DNA from: Flavobacterium nackdongense
GTDB taxonomy: Bacteria; Bacteroidota; Bacteroidia; Flavobacteriales; Flavobacteriaceae
NCBI RefSeq assembly: GCF_004355225.1
Contig: NZ_CP037933.1
Coordinates: forward strand, 3,534,001 to 3,598,000
Reading direction: 5' to 3'
Length of the DNA: 64,000 nucleotides
Positions 25,817 through 32,942 of this stretch are shown in pieces (position 1 is the first letter of the stretch; each line of letters starts with the position of its first letter). A model generated the notes under the pieces. That model was not told the DNA's origin, did no database searches, and saw only the letters and a list, made by a program, of their open reading frames with translations. Made by a program: the position numbers and the translations under genes.

Positions 25817-26353
25817 TTATTTCCAAAAATTAGATATGGCGTTGAACTGCTCTTCGTTATTTCCTTGATTTTCATATTTATATAAATTATCCCAATAAAT
25901 TTCGCCACCTATTTTCACGAATACTTTATAATATCCTTTTGGAAGGTTTCCAATATTTATACCAATACTCTTAGAAGATTGTCCGCTTAGAGATAAATTT
26001 GAGGATGAGATAATTGATTGTTCGCTGTACAAATTTGTATTCAGAATAGAGTTAAAATTTACTTCTTGATGAATTTTTTCCGGATTTGCGGGCACTAACC
26101 ATACATCTGTAACATTTTCTTGTGCTGAGATGTAGACTGTTTCTATGGCCGGATCAGGATAAAGGAATAACTTGTTATTTACTAAAACGTTTGGGTTTCC
26201 AAGTTGTCGTGGTATTTCATTTGGGTCTCCTGTTTCTCTGAAATTAACTCCAGTTACTAAACTCAAGGCTGTCTTATTCGTTTGGGTTTCCGTTTCATCA
26301 TTATTGCAACTTAATGCCATAATAAGGATAAGAATAAATAAAATTTTCTTCAT
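25817..26353 (-). CDS. lipoprotein, function unknown
   Basis: The 178-residue product begins MKKILFILILIMALSC, an SPII signal. The mature protein contains ETVYISAQENVTDVWLVPANPEKI and KGYYKVFVKIGGEIYWDN, a beta-sandwich-like pattern reminiscent of small secreted regulatory or carbohydrate-binding folds, but I cannot name a family. GC-rich hairpins at 25781 and 26376 bound the gene on both sides. Confidence 0.65.
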   Translation of the reverse strand: MKKILFILILIMALSCNNDETETQTNKTALSLVTGVNFRETGDPNEIPRQLGNPNVLVNNKLFLYPDPAIETVYISAQENVTDVWLVPANPEKIHQEVNFNSILNTNLYSEQSIISSSNLSLSGQSSKSIGINIGNLPKGYYKVFVKIGGEIYWDNLYKYENQGNNEEQFNAISNFWK

Positions 26354-26375
26354 ATGAAATTACTTTAAAGTGTTA

Positions 26376-26425
26376 GCAGGCACTCGTTGCAAACGAGCGC
26401 CAGTTGGCGCCAGTTGTGGCGAAGT
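26376..26425. repeat. GC-rich palindromic cluster
   Basis: CACTCGTTGCAAACGAGCG contains the stem CTCGTT-gca-AACGAG, followed by CCAGTTGGCGCCAG with palindromic GGCGCC. It separates the orphan lipoprotein from the TlpA-like gene. Confidence 0.5.
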
Positions 26426-26440
26426 TTGAGGTCAGTTTAT

Positions 26441-27655
26441 TCATAGATTCTTTTTTATGATTTCCTCAAGTGTGTCCTCAAACCCTTTTTCGTAACCATC
26501 TTGAGTGAAAATTAATTTTCCTGCCTTGTCAATTAAATACATTGCTGGATAACTCGAAACTTGATAATCTTTTGCTGTATCTTCTCCACTTAAAAAAACT
26601 GTATATTTAATTCTTCGTTTAGAAAGAAATACTTCAACTTCATCTTTCTTTTTATCGATTGGGTCAATGCCGATAACTCGAAGTCCCTTGCTCTTATATT
26701 TTTCGCTTAATGCTTGCAAACCTGGAAGTGCTAGCATACAAGGGTAACATGCTTTGAAGAAGAAGTCAATCAACACAAGTTGTCCTTTTAAACTTTTCAA
26801 ACTTACTTTTTCATCAGTTAAAGAAAGTAATTCCCAGTTCGGTGCAATTGTATCTGTTGGCAAAAGAAAATGGACAGGTTTTTTGATTGGAACATAATTT
26901 TTCAACTTGTAAAAAGTCGGAATAGAATTTAGTGTCAGAATATTTTCGTCTTTCAAGTTGTTTATTTCGTATTTGTTTAGAACATCTTTTTCATATTGAT
27001 ACATAGTATCGTTTTCCATTTTTAAGTCATAAGCAATAGAATGTTGAATAGGAATCAAATCGTCTTTCTTAATCCAATAGTGGTACTCCTGTCGCAAAGT
27101 TTTCATTGCCACTGTACTGTCGTTTTCAGGAATCTTATTTACTTGAATGTGATAACATAAAGCACCGTTCAAGTTTTCTTCACCAATAAATTTAAAAACA
27201 TGTTTGTTGTCAATAAAGTCGGAGTCATGTTGTAACGGATAACTTTTTTTGCTTGACAGCGGTGAATCTAATAAGTAATTATCAGCAAATGATTTAAATT
27301 CATTTGCCCACAAAGATTTTGACATTATTGTTGCTGTGCTGTCCTTAGAAGTTGTTTGTACAAAATCATCACCTGTATACATCGCTTCATTTAATGTAGC
27401 GTCATCCGAAAATGATTTACAATGAAAAGCAGAAGAGCAAAGAGAATCGTTCTTCAACTTTTTGAAGGATAAGTTAAAGGAACTCTTTGTGGTATCCTTT
27501 TCACTTATGCGCTTCCTGTAAGTTGTCATTTCGTAGTAGCCGTTCTGAACAGATTGGCATTTTTCGTATGATTGTTTCAAAATCACTTTTGCATCTTGTC
27601 CGAAAGAAGCAATACACAACAAAAGTAGTCCTATGGTGAGCAAATTATTTTTCAT
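26441..27655 (-). CDS. TlpA-like periplasmic thioredoxin-fold protein
   Basis: From the ATG at 27655 the 404-residue protein has a signal peptide (MKNNLLTIGLLLLCIASFGQ), a large N-terminal region (about residues 20-260) of lipoprotein-like beta character (ALCYHIQVNKI, EYHYWIKKDD), and a C-terminal thioredoxin domain with the active site C-Y-P-C (KACYPCMLALPGL) and cis-proline YPAMYLID. This two-part layout is common in Bacteroidota, where the TlpA domain acts in periplasmic disulfide reduction. An upstream in-frame ATG (27706) would overlap the promoter box at 27695-27702, so the later start is chosen. Confidence 0.85.
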   Translation of the reverse strand: MKNNLLTIGLLLLCIASFGQDAKVILKQSYEKCQSVQNGYYEMTTYRKRISEKDTTKSSFNLSFKKLKNDSLCSSAFHCKSFSDDATLNEAMYTGDDFVQTTSKDSTATIMSKSLWANEFKSFADNYLLDSPLSSKKSYPLQHDSDFIDNKHVFKFIGEENLNGALCYHIQVNKIPENDSTVAMKTLRQEYHYWIKKDDLIPIQHSIAYDLKMENDTMYQYEKDVLNKYEINNLKDENILTLNSIPTFYKLKNYVPIKKPVHFLLPTDTIAPNWELLSLTDEKVSLKSLKGQLVLIDFFFKACYPCMLALPGLQALSEKYKSKGLRVIGIDPIDKKKDEVEVFLSKRRIKYTVFLSGEDTAKDYQVSSYPAMYLIDKAGKLIFTQDGYEKGFEDTLEEIIKKNL

Positions 27656-27694
27656 TGTCGTTTTATTTTTATCTATTGTTTTTTGTATAATGTG

Positions 27695-27702
27695 CAAAGT
27701 TA
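27695..27702 (-). promoter_or_regulatory. -7 box of the TlpA-like gene
   Basis: On the minus strand TAACTTTG matches TAnnTTTG, 39 bases before the chosen ATG. Confidence 0.55.
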
Positions 27703-27897
27703 GCACTGTCCATAAGCATAGCCACTAACTAGTATATTTAAGTAGTAAATCTTCATAAATGTATCCGAAATGCGTTGATTGGCTAAACTTTATTACGTTT
27801 TTTGTCTTTCAAATATAAAGATTTTAAACGAAAATACTGACTAATTGCTATTAATTTTTTAAATCTTTTCCAAAACTAACTCCTTTTGAATCAGTAA

Positions 27898-27917
27898 TTT
27901 TACGGAAAACCGTAAAA
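27898..27917. other. orphan palindromic hairpin TTTTACGG-aaaa-CCGTAAAA
   Basis: A perfect eight-base stem with AAAA loop is followed on the + strand by GAGTG and a T run. No gene ends here on the + strand. Otherwise the 600-base gap between the TlpA-like gene and prfA holds promoters and repeats only; an open frame at 27859-28086 looks non-coding. Confidence 0.45.
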
Positions 27918-28095
27918 GAGTGTTTTTTTTGTTATTTTTTTTTAGTTTCAGAGGGAATGCAAGTTCTTTTAGGCTTCTCGATACAATTTTGAATAGTAAA
28001 GCTGTCGCATTACTATTAAAAAACACTCGAAGTGACGGAGAAAGGGAAAGAGTTATTTCGATGGAAAGAAATAGCGAATTGTTCAACGACTGCCC

Positions 28096-28166
28096 CTAGC
28101 CCTGATGGTAGCGGCATCCTTTTTCTGGCTTTTTCTGCCAGAAAAAGATATAGCGGACAGCAGGAT
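28096..28166 (+). repeat. CCTGATGG/CAGCAGGA element, copy B
   Basis: It begins CTAGCCCTGATGGTAGCGGC, contains the hairpin TTTTTCTGGC-tttttct-GCCAGAAAAA, and ends AGCGGACAGCAGGATT. Copies A (22162) and C (32655) share the ends and replace the middle. Confidence 0.75.
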
Positions 28167-28182
28167 TAAGCTCCTGAAAAAA

Positions 28183-28216
28183 ATCTGAAATCTAAAATCT
28201 GCAATCTGCAATCTTT
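28183..28216 (+). repeat. degenerate tandem word AATCTGCAATCTGCAATCT
   Basis: Six or so overlapping ATCT(A/G)(A/C)A words lead directly into the prfA promoter. Related runs are at 44045 (CTTCTAACTTCCAACTTCTA) and 54027. Confidence 0.5.
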
Positions 28217-28220
28217 TCAC

Positions 28221-28228
28221 TAAATTTG
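28221..28228 (+). promoter_or_regulatory. -7 box of prfA
   Basis: TAAATTTG matches the consensus and lies 26 bases before the prfA ATG. Confidence 0.6.
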
Positions 28229-28253
28229 CACTCCAAAATAAAGGGACAAGAAT

Positions 28254-29330
28254 ATGTTAGATAGACTTCAATATGTAAAGCAGCGTTTCGACGAGATTTC
28301 GGATTTGATTATTCAACCCGATGTGATTGCCGATCAAAAGCGTTATGTGCTACTGAACCAAGAGTATAAAAGCATCAAAGCTTTGGTGGAGAAAAGAGAA
28401 GAATACATTTTGGTTTTGGCCAATATCGATGAAGCCAACGAAATCATTGCGGATGGTAGTGATCCTGATATGACCGAAATGGCCAAGATGCAACTCGAAG
28501 AAGCCAAAGAACGTTTGCCAGAACTAGAGGACGAAATCAAATTTATGTTGATTCCGAAAGACCCTGAAGATGCCAAAAACGTAATGGTCGAAATTCGTGC
28601 CGGAACGGGTGGGGATGAAGCGAGTATTTTTGCAGGAGATTTGTTCCGTATGTACACCAAATATTGCGAAGGAATGGGTTGGAGAACTTCGGTTGTGGAT
28701 ATGAACGAAGGCACTTCGGGCGGTTTCAAAGAGATAATTTTTGAAGTGACTGGCGAAGATGTTTACGGTACTTTGAAGTTTGAAGCGGGTGTTCACCGTG
28801 TGCAACGGGTACCACAAACGGAAACTCAGGGACGTGTTCACACCTCGGCAGCAACGGTTATGGTGCTTCCGGAAGCGGAGGAATTTGATGTGCAAATTGA
28901 TATGAACGATGTTCGTGTGGATTTCTTCTGTTCGTCAGGACCTGGTGGACAATCGGTAAATACTACGAAATCGGCGGTTCGTTTGACGCACATTCCAACT
29001 GGATTGGTGGCGCAATGTCAGGATCAGAAATCGCAACATAAGAATAAAGATAAAGCTTTAATCGTTTTGCGTTCTCGTTTATACGAAATGGAATTGGCCA
29101 AAAAACAAGCGGAAGATGCGACCAAACGTACTTCGCAAGTGAGTTCAGGTGACCGTTCGGCTAAAATTAGAACGTATAATTACGCTCAAGGTCGTGTAAC
29201 CGATCACAGAGTGGGATTGACATTGTACGATTTAGGAAATATTATGAATGGTGATATCCAGAAAATTGTTGACGAATTGCAATTGGTGAACAATATGGAA
29301 AAACTGAAAGAAGCGAGTGAAGTTTTTTAA
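28254..29330 (+). CDS. prfA: peptide chain release factor 1
   Basis: The factor recognises UAG and UAA and triggers peptide release. The 358-residue protein carries the GGQ motif at residues 231-233 in [20 protein letters not shown], and [21 protein letters not shown] in the decoding domain, which matches RF1 rather than RF2. The C-terminal [12 protein letters not shown] is conserved. Length is normal and no programmed frameshift is visible. It is a single gene ended by a TIR element and a terminator, upstream of pyrF. Confidence 0.96.
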   Translation: MLDRLQYVKQRFDEISDLIIQPDVIADQKRYVLLNQEYKSIKALVEKREEYILVLANIDEANEIIADGSDPDMTEMAKMQLEEAKERLPELEDEIKFMLIPKDPEDAKNVMVEIRAGTGGDEASIFAGDLFRMYTKYCEGMGWRTSVVDMNEGTSGGFKEIIFEVTGEDVYGTLKFEAGVHRVQRVPQTETQGRVHTSAATVMVLPEAEEFDVQIDMNDVRVDFFCSSGPGGQSVNTTKSAVRLTHIPTGLVAQCQDQKSQHKNKDKALIVLRSRLYEMELAKKQAEDATKRTSQVSSGDRSAKIRTYNYAQGRVTDHRVGLTLYDLGNIMNGDIQKIVDELQLVNNMEKLKEASEVF

Positions 29331-29336
29331 AATAAA

Positions 29337-29466
29337 TTAAACGCATAGAAACATAGAAAAAAAGAAAGGGATAGCCCAATTCTTGGGTTATCATAGCTAT
29401 GATTTACTATATTTAAGTGAAATGCCTTTTTTAAATTGTATAAAAACTATGTTTCTATGCGTTTAA
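29337..29466. repeat. ACATAG element with perfect 20-bp terminal inverted repeats
   Basis: TTAAACGCATAGAAACATAG (29337-29356) is mirrored as its exact complement at 29447-29466. The interior has a GATAgCCCAA-ttc-TTGGGTTATC hairpin and the palindrome TCATAGCTATGA, and TGAAATGCC. Related elements are at 50305, 55829 and 56072. The element sits directly after prfA. Confidence 0.85.
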
Positions 29467-29506
29467 AAATAAAAATTTAGTTGCATTCAAAGTGAATGTA
29501 TCAAGA

Positions 29507-29540
29507 AATGTCAATCTTGTAAGGTTGGCATTTTTTATTT
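29507..29540 (+). terminator. Rho-independent terminator
   Basis: AATGTCAATCTT pairs with AGGTTGGCATT (some G-U pairs) and is followed by TTTTTATTT. It ends the prfA transcript before the pyrF promoter. Confidence 0.75.
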
Positions 29541-29565
29541 GTGTACTTAGTGCATTCGTCGTGGC

Positions 29566-29596
29566 TTTGTGGTTCAAAAACTTTAAACTAACTTTG
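29566..29596 (+). promoter_or_regulatory. promoter of pyrF
   Basis: TTTG (29566-29569), a 19-base spacer and TAACTTTG (29589-29596) form a perfect -33/-7 promoter. The TTG start codon follows 31 bases after the -7 box. Confidence 0.75.
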
Positions 29597-29627
29597 CCCA
29601 ACAATAAACCACAAACAACACACCGTT

Positions 29628-30440
29628 TTGACAACGCAACAACTTACAGACCAAATCAAAATCAAAAAATCCTTCCTTTGCGTTGGATTGGACGTTGATT
29701 TGAATAAAATTCCGCAGCATTTATTGGAACTCGAAGACCCAATTTTCGAATTCAACAAAGCGATTATTGATGCCACACACGATTTGGCGGTTTCGTATAA
29801 ACCCAATACCGCTTTTTATGAGGCTTATGGGATTAAGGGTTGGCAATCTTTGCAAAAAACCATTCATTATATCAACGAAAACTATCCTGAAATCTTCACG
29901 ATTGCCGATGCGAAACGGGGTGATATTGGGAATACTTCTTCGATGTATGCCAAGGCTTTCTTCGAAGATTTGAATTTTGACAGCGTGACTGTTGCTCCTT
30001 ATATGGGGAAAGATTCGGTGGAACCTTTTCTAGCTTTCGAAAACAAGCACACGATTATGTTGGCTTTGACTTCTAATGAAGGCGCTTTTGATTTTCAGAC
30101 CTTGACTGTGGATGGGAAAGAATTGTACAAACAGGTTTTGGAAACCTCAAAAACTTGGAAGAATTCAGAAAACTTAATGTATGTTGTTGGAGCCACTAAA
30201 GCGGAATATTTTACTGAAATCCGAAAAATTGTTCCCGATAGTTTCTTGTTGGTTCCCGGTGTTGGCGCCCAAGGAGGAAGCCTTTCGGAAGTGTGCAAAT
30301 ATGGAATGAATGCTAATGTTGGTTTACTAATCAACTCGTCGAGAGCGATTATTTACGCTTCCAAAGGAACTGATTTTGCCGAAAAGGCTAGGGAAGAAGC
30401 TTTGAAAATGCAGGAAGAGATGGAAGAAATTTTAAAATGA
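29628..30440 (+). CDS. pyrF: orotidine 5'-phosphate decarboxylase, TTG start
   Basis: The enzyme decarboxylates OMP to UMP. The 270-residue protein carries the catalytic array D94-x-K96-xx-D99 in [13 protein letters not shown] and ends in the phosphate-binding VPGVGAQGG and SSRAIIYAS. This is the longer, mycobacterial-type OMP decarboxylase. No ATG precedes the conserved region; a TAA lies 39 bases upstream in frame, so the start must be TTG at 29628 ([20 protein letters not shown]) or a rare codon just before it. A near-perfect promoter supports this. The next gene, an alpha/beta hydrolase, is separated by an inverted repeat. Confidence 0.93.
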   Translation: MTTQQLTDQIKIKKSFLCVGLDVDLNKIPQHLLELEDPIFEFNKAIIDATHDLAVSYKPNTAFYEAYGIKGWQSLQKTIHYINENYPEIFTIADAKRGDIGNTSSMYAKAFFEDLNFDSVTVAPYMGKDSVEPFLAFENKHTIMLALTSNEGAFDFQTLTVDGKELYKQVLETSKTWKNSENLMYVVGATKAEYFTEIRKIVPDSFLLVPGVGAQGGSLSEVCKYGMNANVGLLINSSRAIIYASKGTDFAEKAREEALKMQEEMEEILK

Positions 30441-30452
30441 TTGCTGATTTTC

Positions 30453-30547
30453 GATTAACGATTTTTGATTTCTGATAGGTAAAATCCTAAAAAAAGGACA
30501 TACTCATATTAATTATCACAAAAATCTAAAATCAAAAATCGTTAATC
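30453..30547. repeat. GATTAACGATTTTTGATTT inverted repeat, copy 1
   Basis: GATTAACGATTTTTGATTT (30453-30471) recurs as its exact complement at 30529-30547, a perfect 19-bp inverted repeat with a 57-base centre, filling the gap between pyrF and the hydrolase gene. Confidence 0.8.
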
Positions 30548-30563
30548 ATCATTCAAAAATCGT

Positions 30564-31349
30564 ATGATAAACTACATCACATATACAAACCAAAACAGCG
30601 ATCAGTGGGTGACTTTTGTCCACGGAGCTGGCGGTAGTTCGTCTATATGGTTCAAGCAAATTCGGGATTTCAAGAGTCAGTATAATGTGTTGTTATTGGA
30701 TTTAAGAGGCCACGGTAATTCGAATTCCCAAATAAAGAAAGCTTTTAAACAAAAATACACTTTCGAAGCTATCGCCAATGATGTTCTGGAGGTTATCGAC
30801 CATCTCAAAATCGAAAAATCACATTTTGTGGGGATTTCTCTAGGTACGATTCTCATTCGACAATTGGCCGAAATGCATCCCGAACGTGTGCAAAGTATGA
30901 TTCTGGGAGGAGCTATCTTGAAAATGAATTTTCGCTCTCAAATCCTTATGAAAGTGGGCAATACGTTCAAGTATGTATTACCTTATTTAGTGTTGTATAA
31001 GTTTTTTGCCTTTGTGATTATGCCTCGAAAGAGCCACAAACAGTCGCGTTTGCTTTTCATCAATGAAGCCAAGAAGTTGTACCAAAAAGAATTTATCAAA
31101 TGGTTCAAACTTACCGCCGAAATCAATCCCGTGTTGAAGTGTTTTCGTCAAGTAGAATTGAATATACCTACGCTTTATGTAATGGGCGAAGAAGATTATA
31201 TGTTTTTACCTTCGGTTCGACAAGTGGTCGAAAAGCATTATAAATCTTCGAAATTATTCGTGATTCAGCAGTGCGGCCACGTGGTGAATGTAGAGCAGCC
31301 GGCCATTTTCAACAATGCAAGCCTATCTTTTATCAATTTAGCCCAATAA
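30564..31349 (+). CDS. alpha/beta hydrolase
   Basis: The 261-residue protein has the oxyanion motif HGAGGSSSIWF, the nucleophile serine S92 in HFVGISLGTILIRQLAEMHP (G-x-S-x-G), the acid in YVMGEEDYMF and the histidine in QQCGHVVNVEQP, the standard catalytic triad order. No signal peptide. Substrate is unknown; small ester or C-C bond hydrolase activity is typical. It ends 3 bases before the first of two twin terminator-ended units. Confidence 0.88.
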   Translation: MINYITYTNQNSDQWVTFVHGAGGSSSIWFKQIRDFKSQYNVLLLDLRGHGNSNSQIKKAFKQKYTFEAIANDVLEVIDHLKIEKSHFVGISLGTILIRQLAEMHPERVQSMILGGAILKMNFRSQILMKVGNTFKYVLPYLVLYKFFAFVIMPRKSHKQSRLLFINEAKKLYQKEFIKWFKLTAEINPVLKCFRQVELNIPTLYVMGEEDYMFLPSVRQVVEKHYKSSKLFVIQQCGHVVNVEQPAIFNNASLSFINLAQ

Positions 31350-31418
31350 AAAATGTCCCGCGCTAGCGAGACATTCTTTAACTAACCAAAACCAAAATAA
31401 TAAATAACCAGTTTATTA
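31345..31418 (-). ncRNA. candidate small RNA, twin unit 1
   Basis: On the minus strand, a -7-like CATCTTTG (31431-31424) precedes about 70 bases ending in the hairpin AATGTC-t-CGC-tagc-GCG-g-GACATT (31375-31352) and a T-rich tail. The body GGTTATTTATTATTTTGG and TTGGTTAGTTAAAG is almost identical to unit 2 about 270 bases away, while the terminator stem sequence differs and stays paired. No coding frame is visible. Transcription is inferred, not shown. Confidence 0.5.
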
Positions 31419-31619
31419 CTCTGCAAAGATGCGACAGTTTCCGATTTTTTGCTGTTAAACGAATGTTATTTGTTTGTTGGAGTTACGTTAATTTTTTGAA
31501 TTTTATTTAACATTTCCGAAAAAGAGACAAGTATAATGTTGGTAATTAGTGATTTGTTGCGAATAGAGTGTGATTTTTTGAAATTTGGTTACTGTAAGTT
31601 ATGTACTTGCTTTTACTTC

Positions 31620-31697
31620 AAAAAAAAAATGCCCCACAAAATGTGAGGCAATCTTTAACTAACCAAAAACCAAAATAATAAATAACCAGTTTATTAC
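31620..31697 (-). ncRNA. candidate small RNA, twin unit 2
   Basis: On the minus strand CATCTTTG (31709-31702) precedes the same body as unit 1 and ends in TGCCTCACA-ttt-TGTGGGGCA (31650-31630) plus nine T residues. It lies in the 3' direction of purU (stop at 31781), so it could alternatively be the purU 3' UTR and terminator. The conserved region extends about 60 bases upstream of the -7-like box in both copies, as a shared promoter would. Confidence 0.5.
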
Positions 31698-31780
31698 TCT
31701 GCAAAGATGCGACAGTTTTCGATTTTGTGCTGTTAAAACTCTGTTATTACTTTGTTGCAGTTTCGTTAACTTTTTAACGC

Positions 31781-32635
31781 TCACGAGAAAACAACCGTTT
31801 TATTGTCAAAAACCATCGTTTTTCGCTCTGCGTGCAGTTTTATCGCTCTGGCCAAAACAATGCGTTCCAAATCTCGTCCTTTCATAATAAAATCCTCGAC
31901 CGAATTGATGTGCGAAACCCGGGTAATGTCCTGCTCAATAATAGGACCTTCATCCAATTCTTCGGTCACATAATGGCTCGTGGCGCCAATAATTTTTACG
32001 CCCCTATTAAAGGCCGAATGATAGGGTTTCGCCCCAGGAAAAGCCGGTAAAAAAGAGTGATGAATATTGATGATTTTATGTTCGTAAATCGAAATCAATT
32101 TTGGAGTGATAATTTGCATATAGCGCGCCAAAACAATAAAATCTATTGCATATTTTTTGAGCAATTCCAAGTGTTGTTTTTCGCCTTCTTCCTTATTGTC
32201 TTTGGTAAAGGGTACGCAATAAAACGGAATGTCAAACCGATTAGCAACCGACCTTAAGTCCCAATGATTGCTGATGATTAGCGGGATTTCAACATTGAAT
32301 TCACCCGCACTATAACGCCCCAAAATATCAAACAAACAATGGTCGTATTTCGACACAAACAAGGCCATTTTCAATTTTTGTTCTTTCGGATGAATCTCCC
32401 AAGCCATATTGAAATCTGTTGCAATAGTTTGTTCAAAAACGTTTTTTATGGCAGTCAAATTCGAGTTGGGGTTGGTCAATTCGCATTCCAAACGCATAAA
32501 AAACACATTTTGCTCAAAATCAACATGTTGATCAATATAAGTGATGTTTCCCTCCACGCGCACAATAAAATCAGTCACTGCGGCAATAATCCCTTTTTGG
32601 TCTTTGCAATGAATGAGAATGGTAATTTTTTGCAT
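31781..32635 (-). CDS. purU: formyltetrahydrofolate deformylase
   Basis: The enzyme hydrolyses 10-formyl-THF to THF and formate, balancing one-carbon pools. The 284-residue protein has an N-terminal ACT domain (ITILIHCKDQKGIIAAVTDFI) and a formyltransferase domain with VLARYMQIITP, NIHHSFLPAFPGAKPYHSAF and GATSHYVTEELDEGPII. The catalytic Asn-His-Asp triad region is intact. Length fits. It faces away from icmF, and downstream it runs toward the twin small-RNA units. Confidence 0.95.
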   Translation of the reverse strand: MQKITILIHCKDQKGIIAAVTDFIVRVEGNITYIDQHVDFEQNVFFMRLECELTNPNSNLTAIKNVFEQTIATDFNMAWEIHPKEQKLKMALFVSKYDHCLFDILGRYSAGEFNVEIPLIISNHWDLRSVANRFDIPFYCVPFTKDNKEEGEKQHLELLKKYAIDFIVLARYMQIITPKLISIYEHKIINIHHSFLPAFPGAKPYHSAFNRGVKIIGATSHYVTEELDEGPIIEQDITRVSHINSVEDFIMKGRDLERIVLARAIKLHAERKTMVFDNKTVVFS

Positions 32636-32654
32636 ACTATTTTATTTTGAAGCT

Positions 32655-32791
32655 CATCCTGCTGTCCATTGCAAGTCCTCACTATAAAAACTGTTTTTCT
32701 AAGGCCTAAAAAGAGCTTCCTGCGGTCTCTTTTTTAGGCCAAGAAAATCAAGTTTTTATCGTTCCGGGCTTTCCATTTCCATCAGGGCTAG
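32655..32791 (-). repeat. CCTGATGG/CAGCAGGA element, copy C
   Basis: On the minus strand it begins TAGCCCTGATGGAAATGG and ends GGACAGCAGGATGA, with a large central hairpin (TTGGCCTAAAAAAGAG pairing with CTCTTTTTAGGCC) different from copies A and B. It occupies most of the gap between purU and icmF; the remaining bases up to icmF are AT-rich and hold no clear -7 box. Confidence 0.7.
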
Positions 32792-32942
32792 GCAATCCGT
32801 TTTACACTATTTTTCATCAAAACTAAACTTATTTTTTTAGAATTAATAGTAAGTTTTTGCATTTTATAGTTATTCTAATTTTCAATGCATATTGCTTAAA
32901 AAATTCCGTAAATTGCAACGATAAATTATCATATTCATAATA

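Noticed and set aside
23604..26440. Integron-like gene cassette array
   Set aside because: Small genes separated by palindromes are suggestive, but no integrase, attI or attC consensus (RYYYAAC/GTTRRRY) is visible, and gene orientations alternate.
27859..28086. 75-residue frame on the minus strand next to prfA
   Set aside because: It overlaps a palindromic hairpin and low-complexity runs and has no recognisable motif; likely chance.
22162..32791. CRISPR array from repeated words
   Set aside because: Repeats are few, far apart, in both orientations and without regular spacers; no cas genes.
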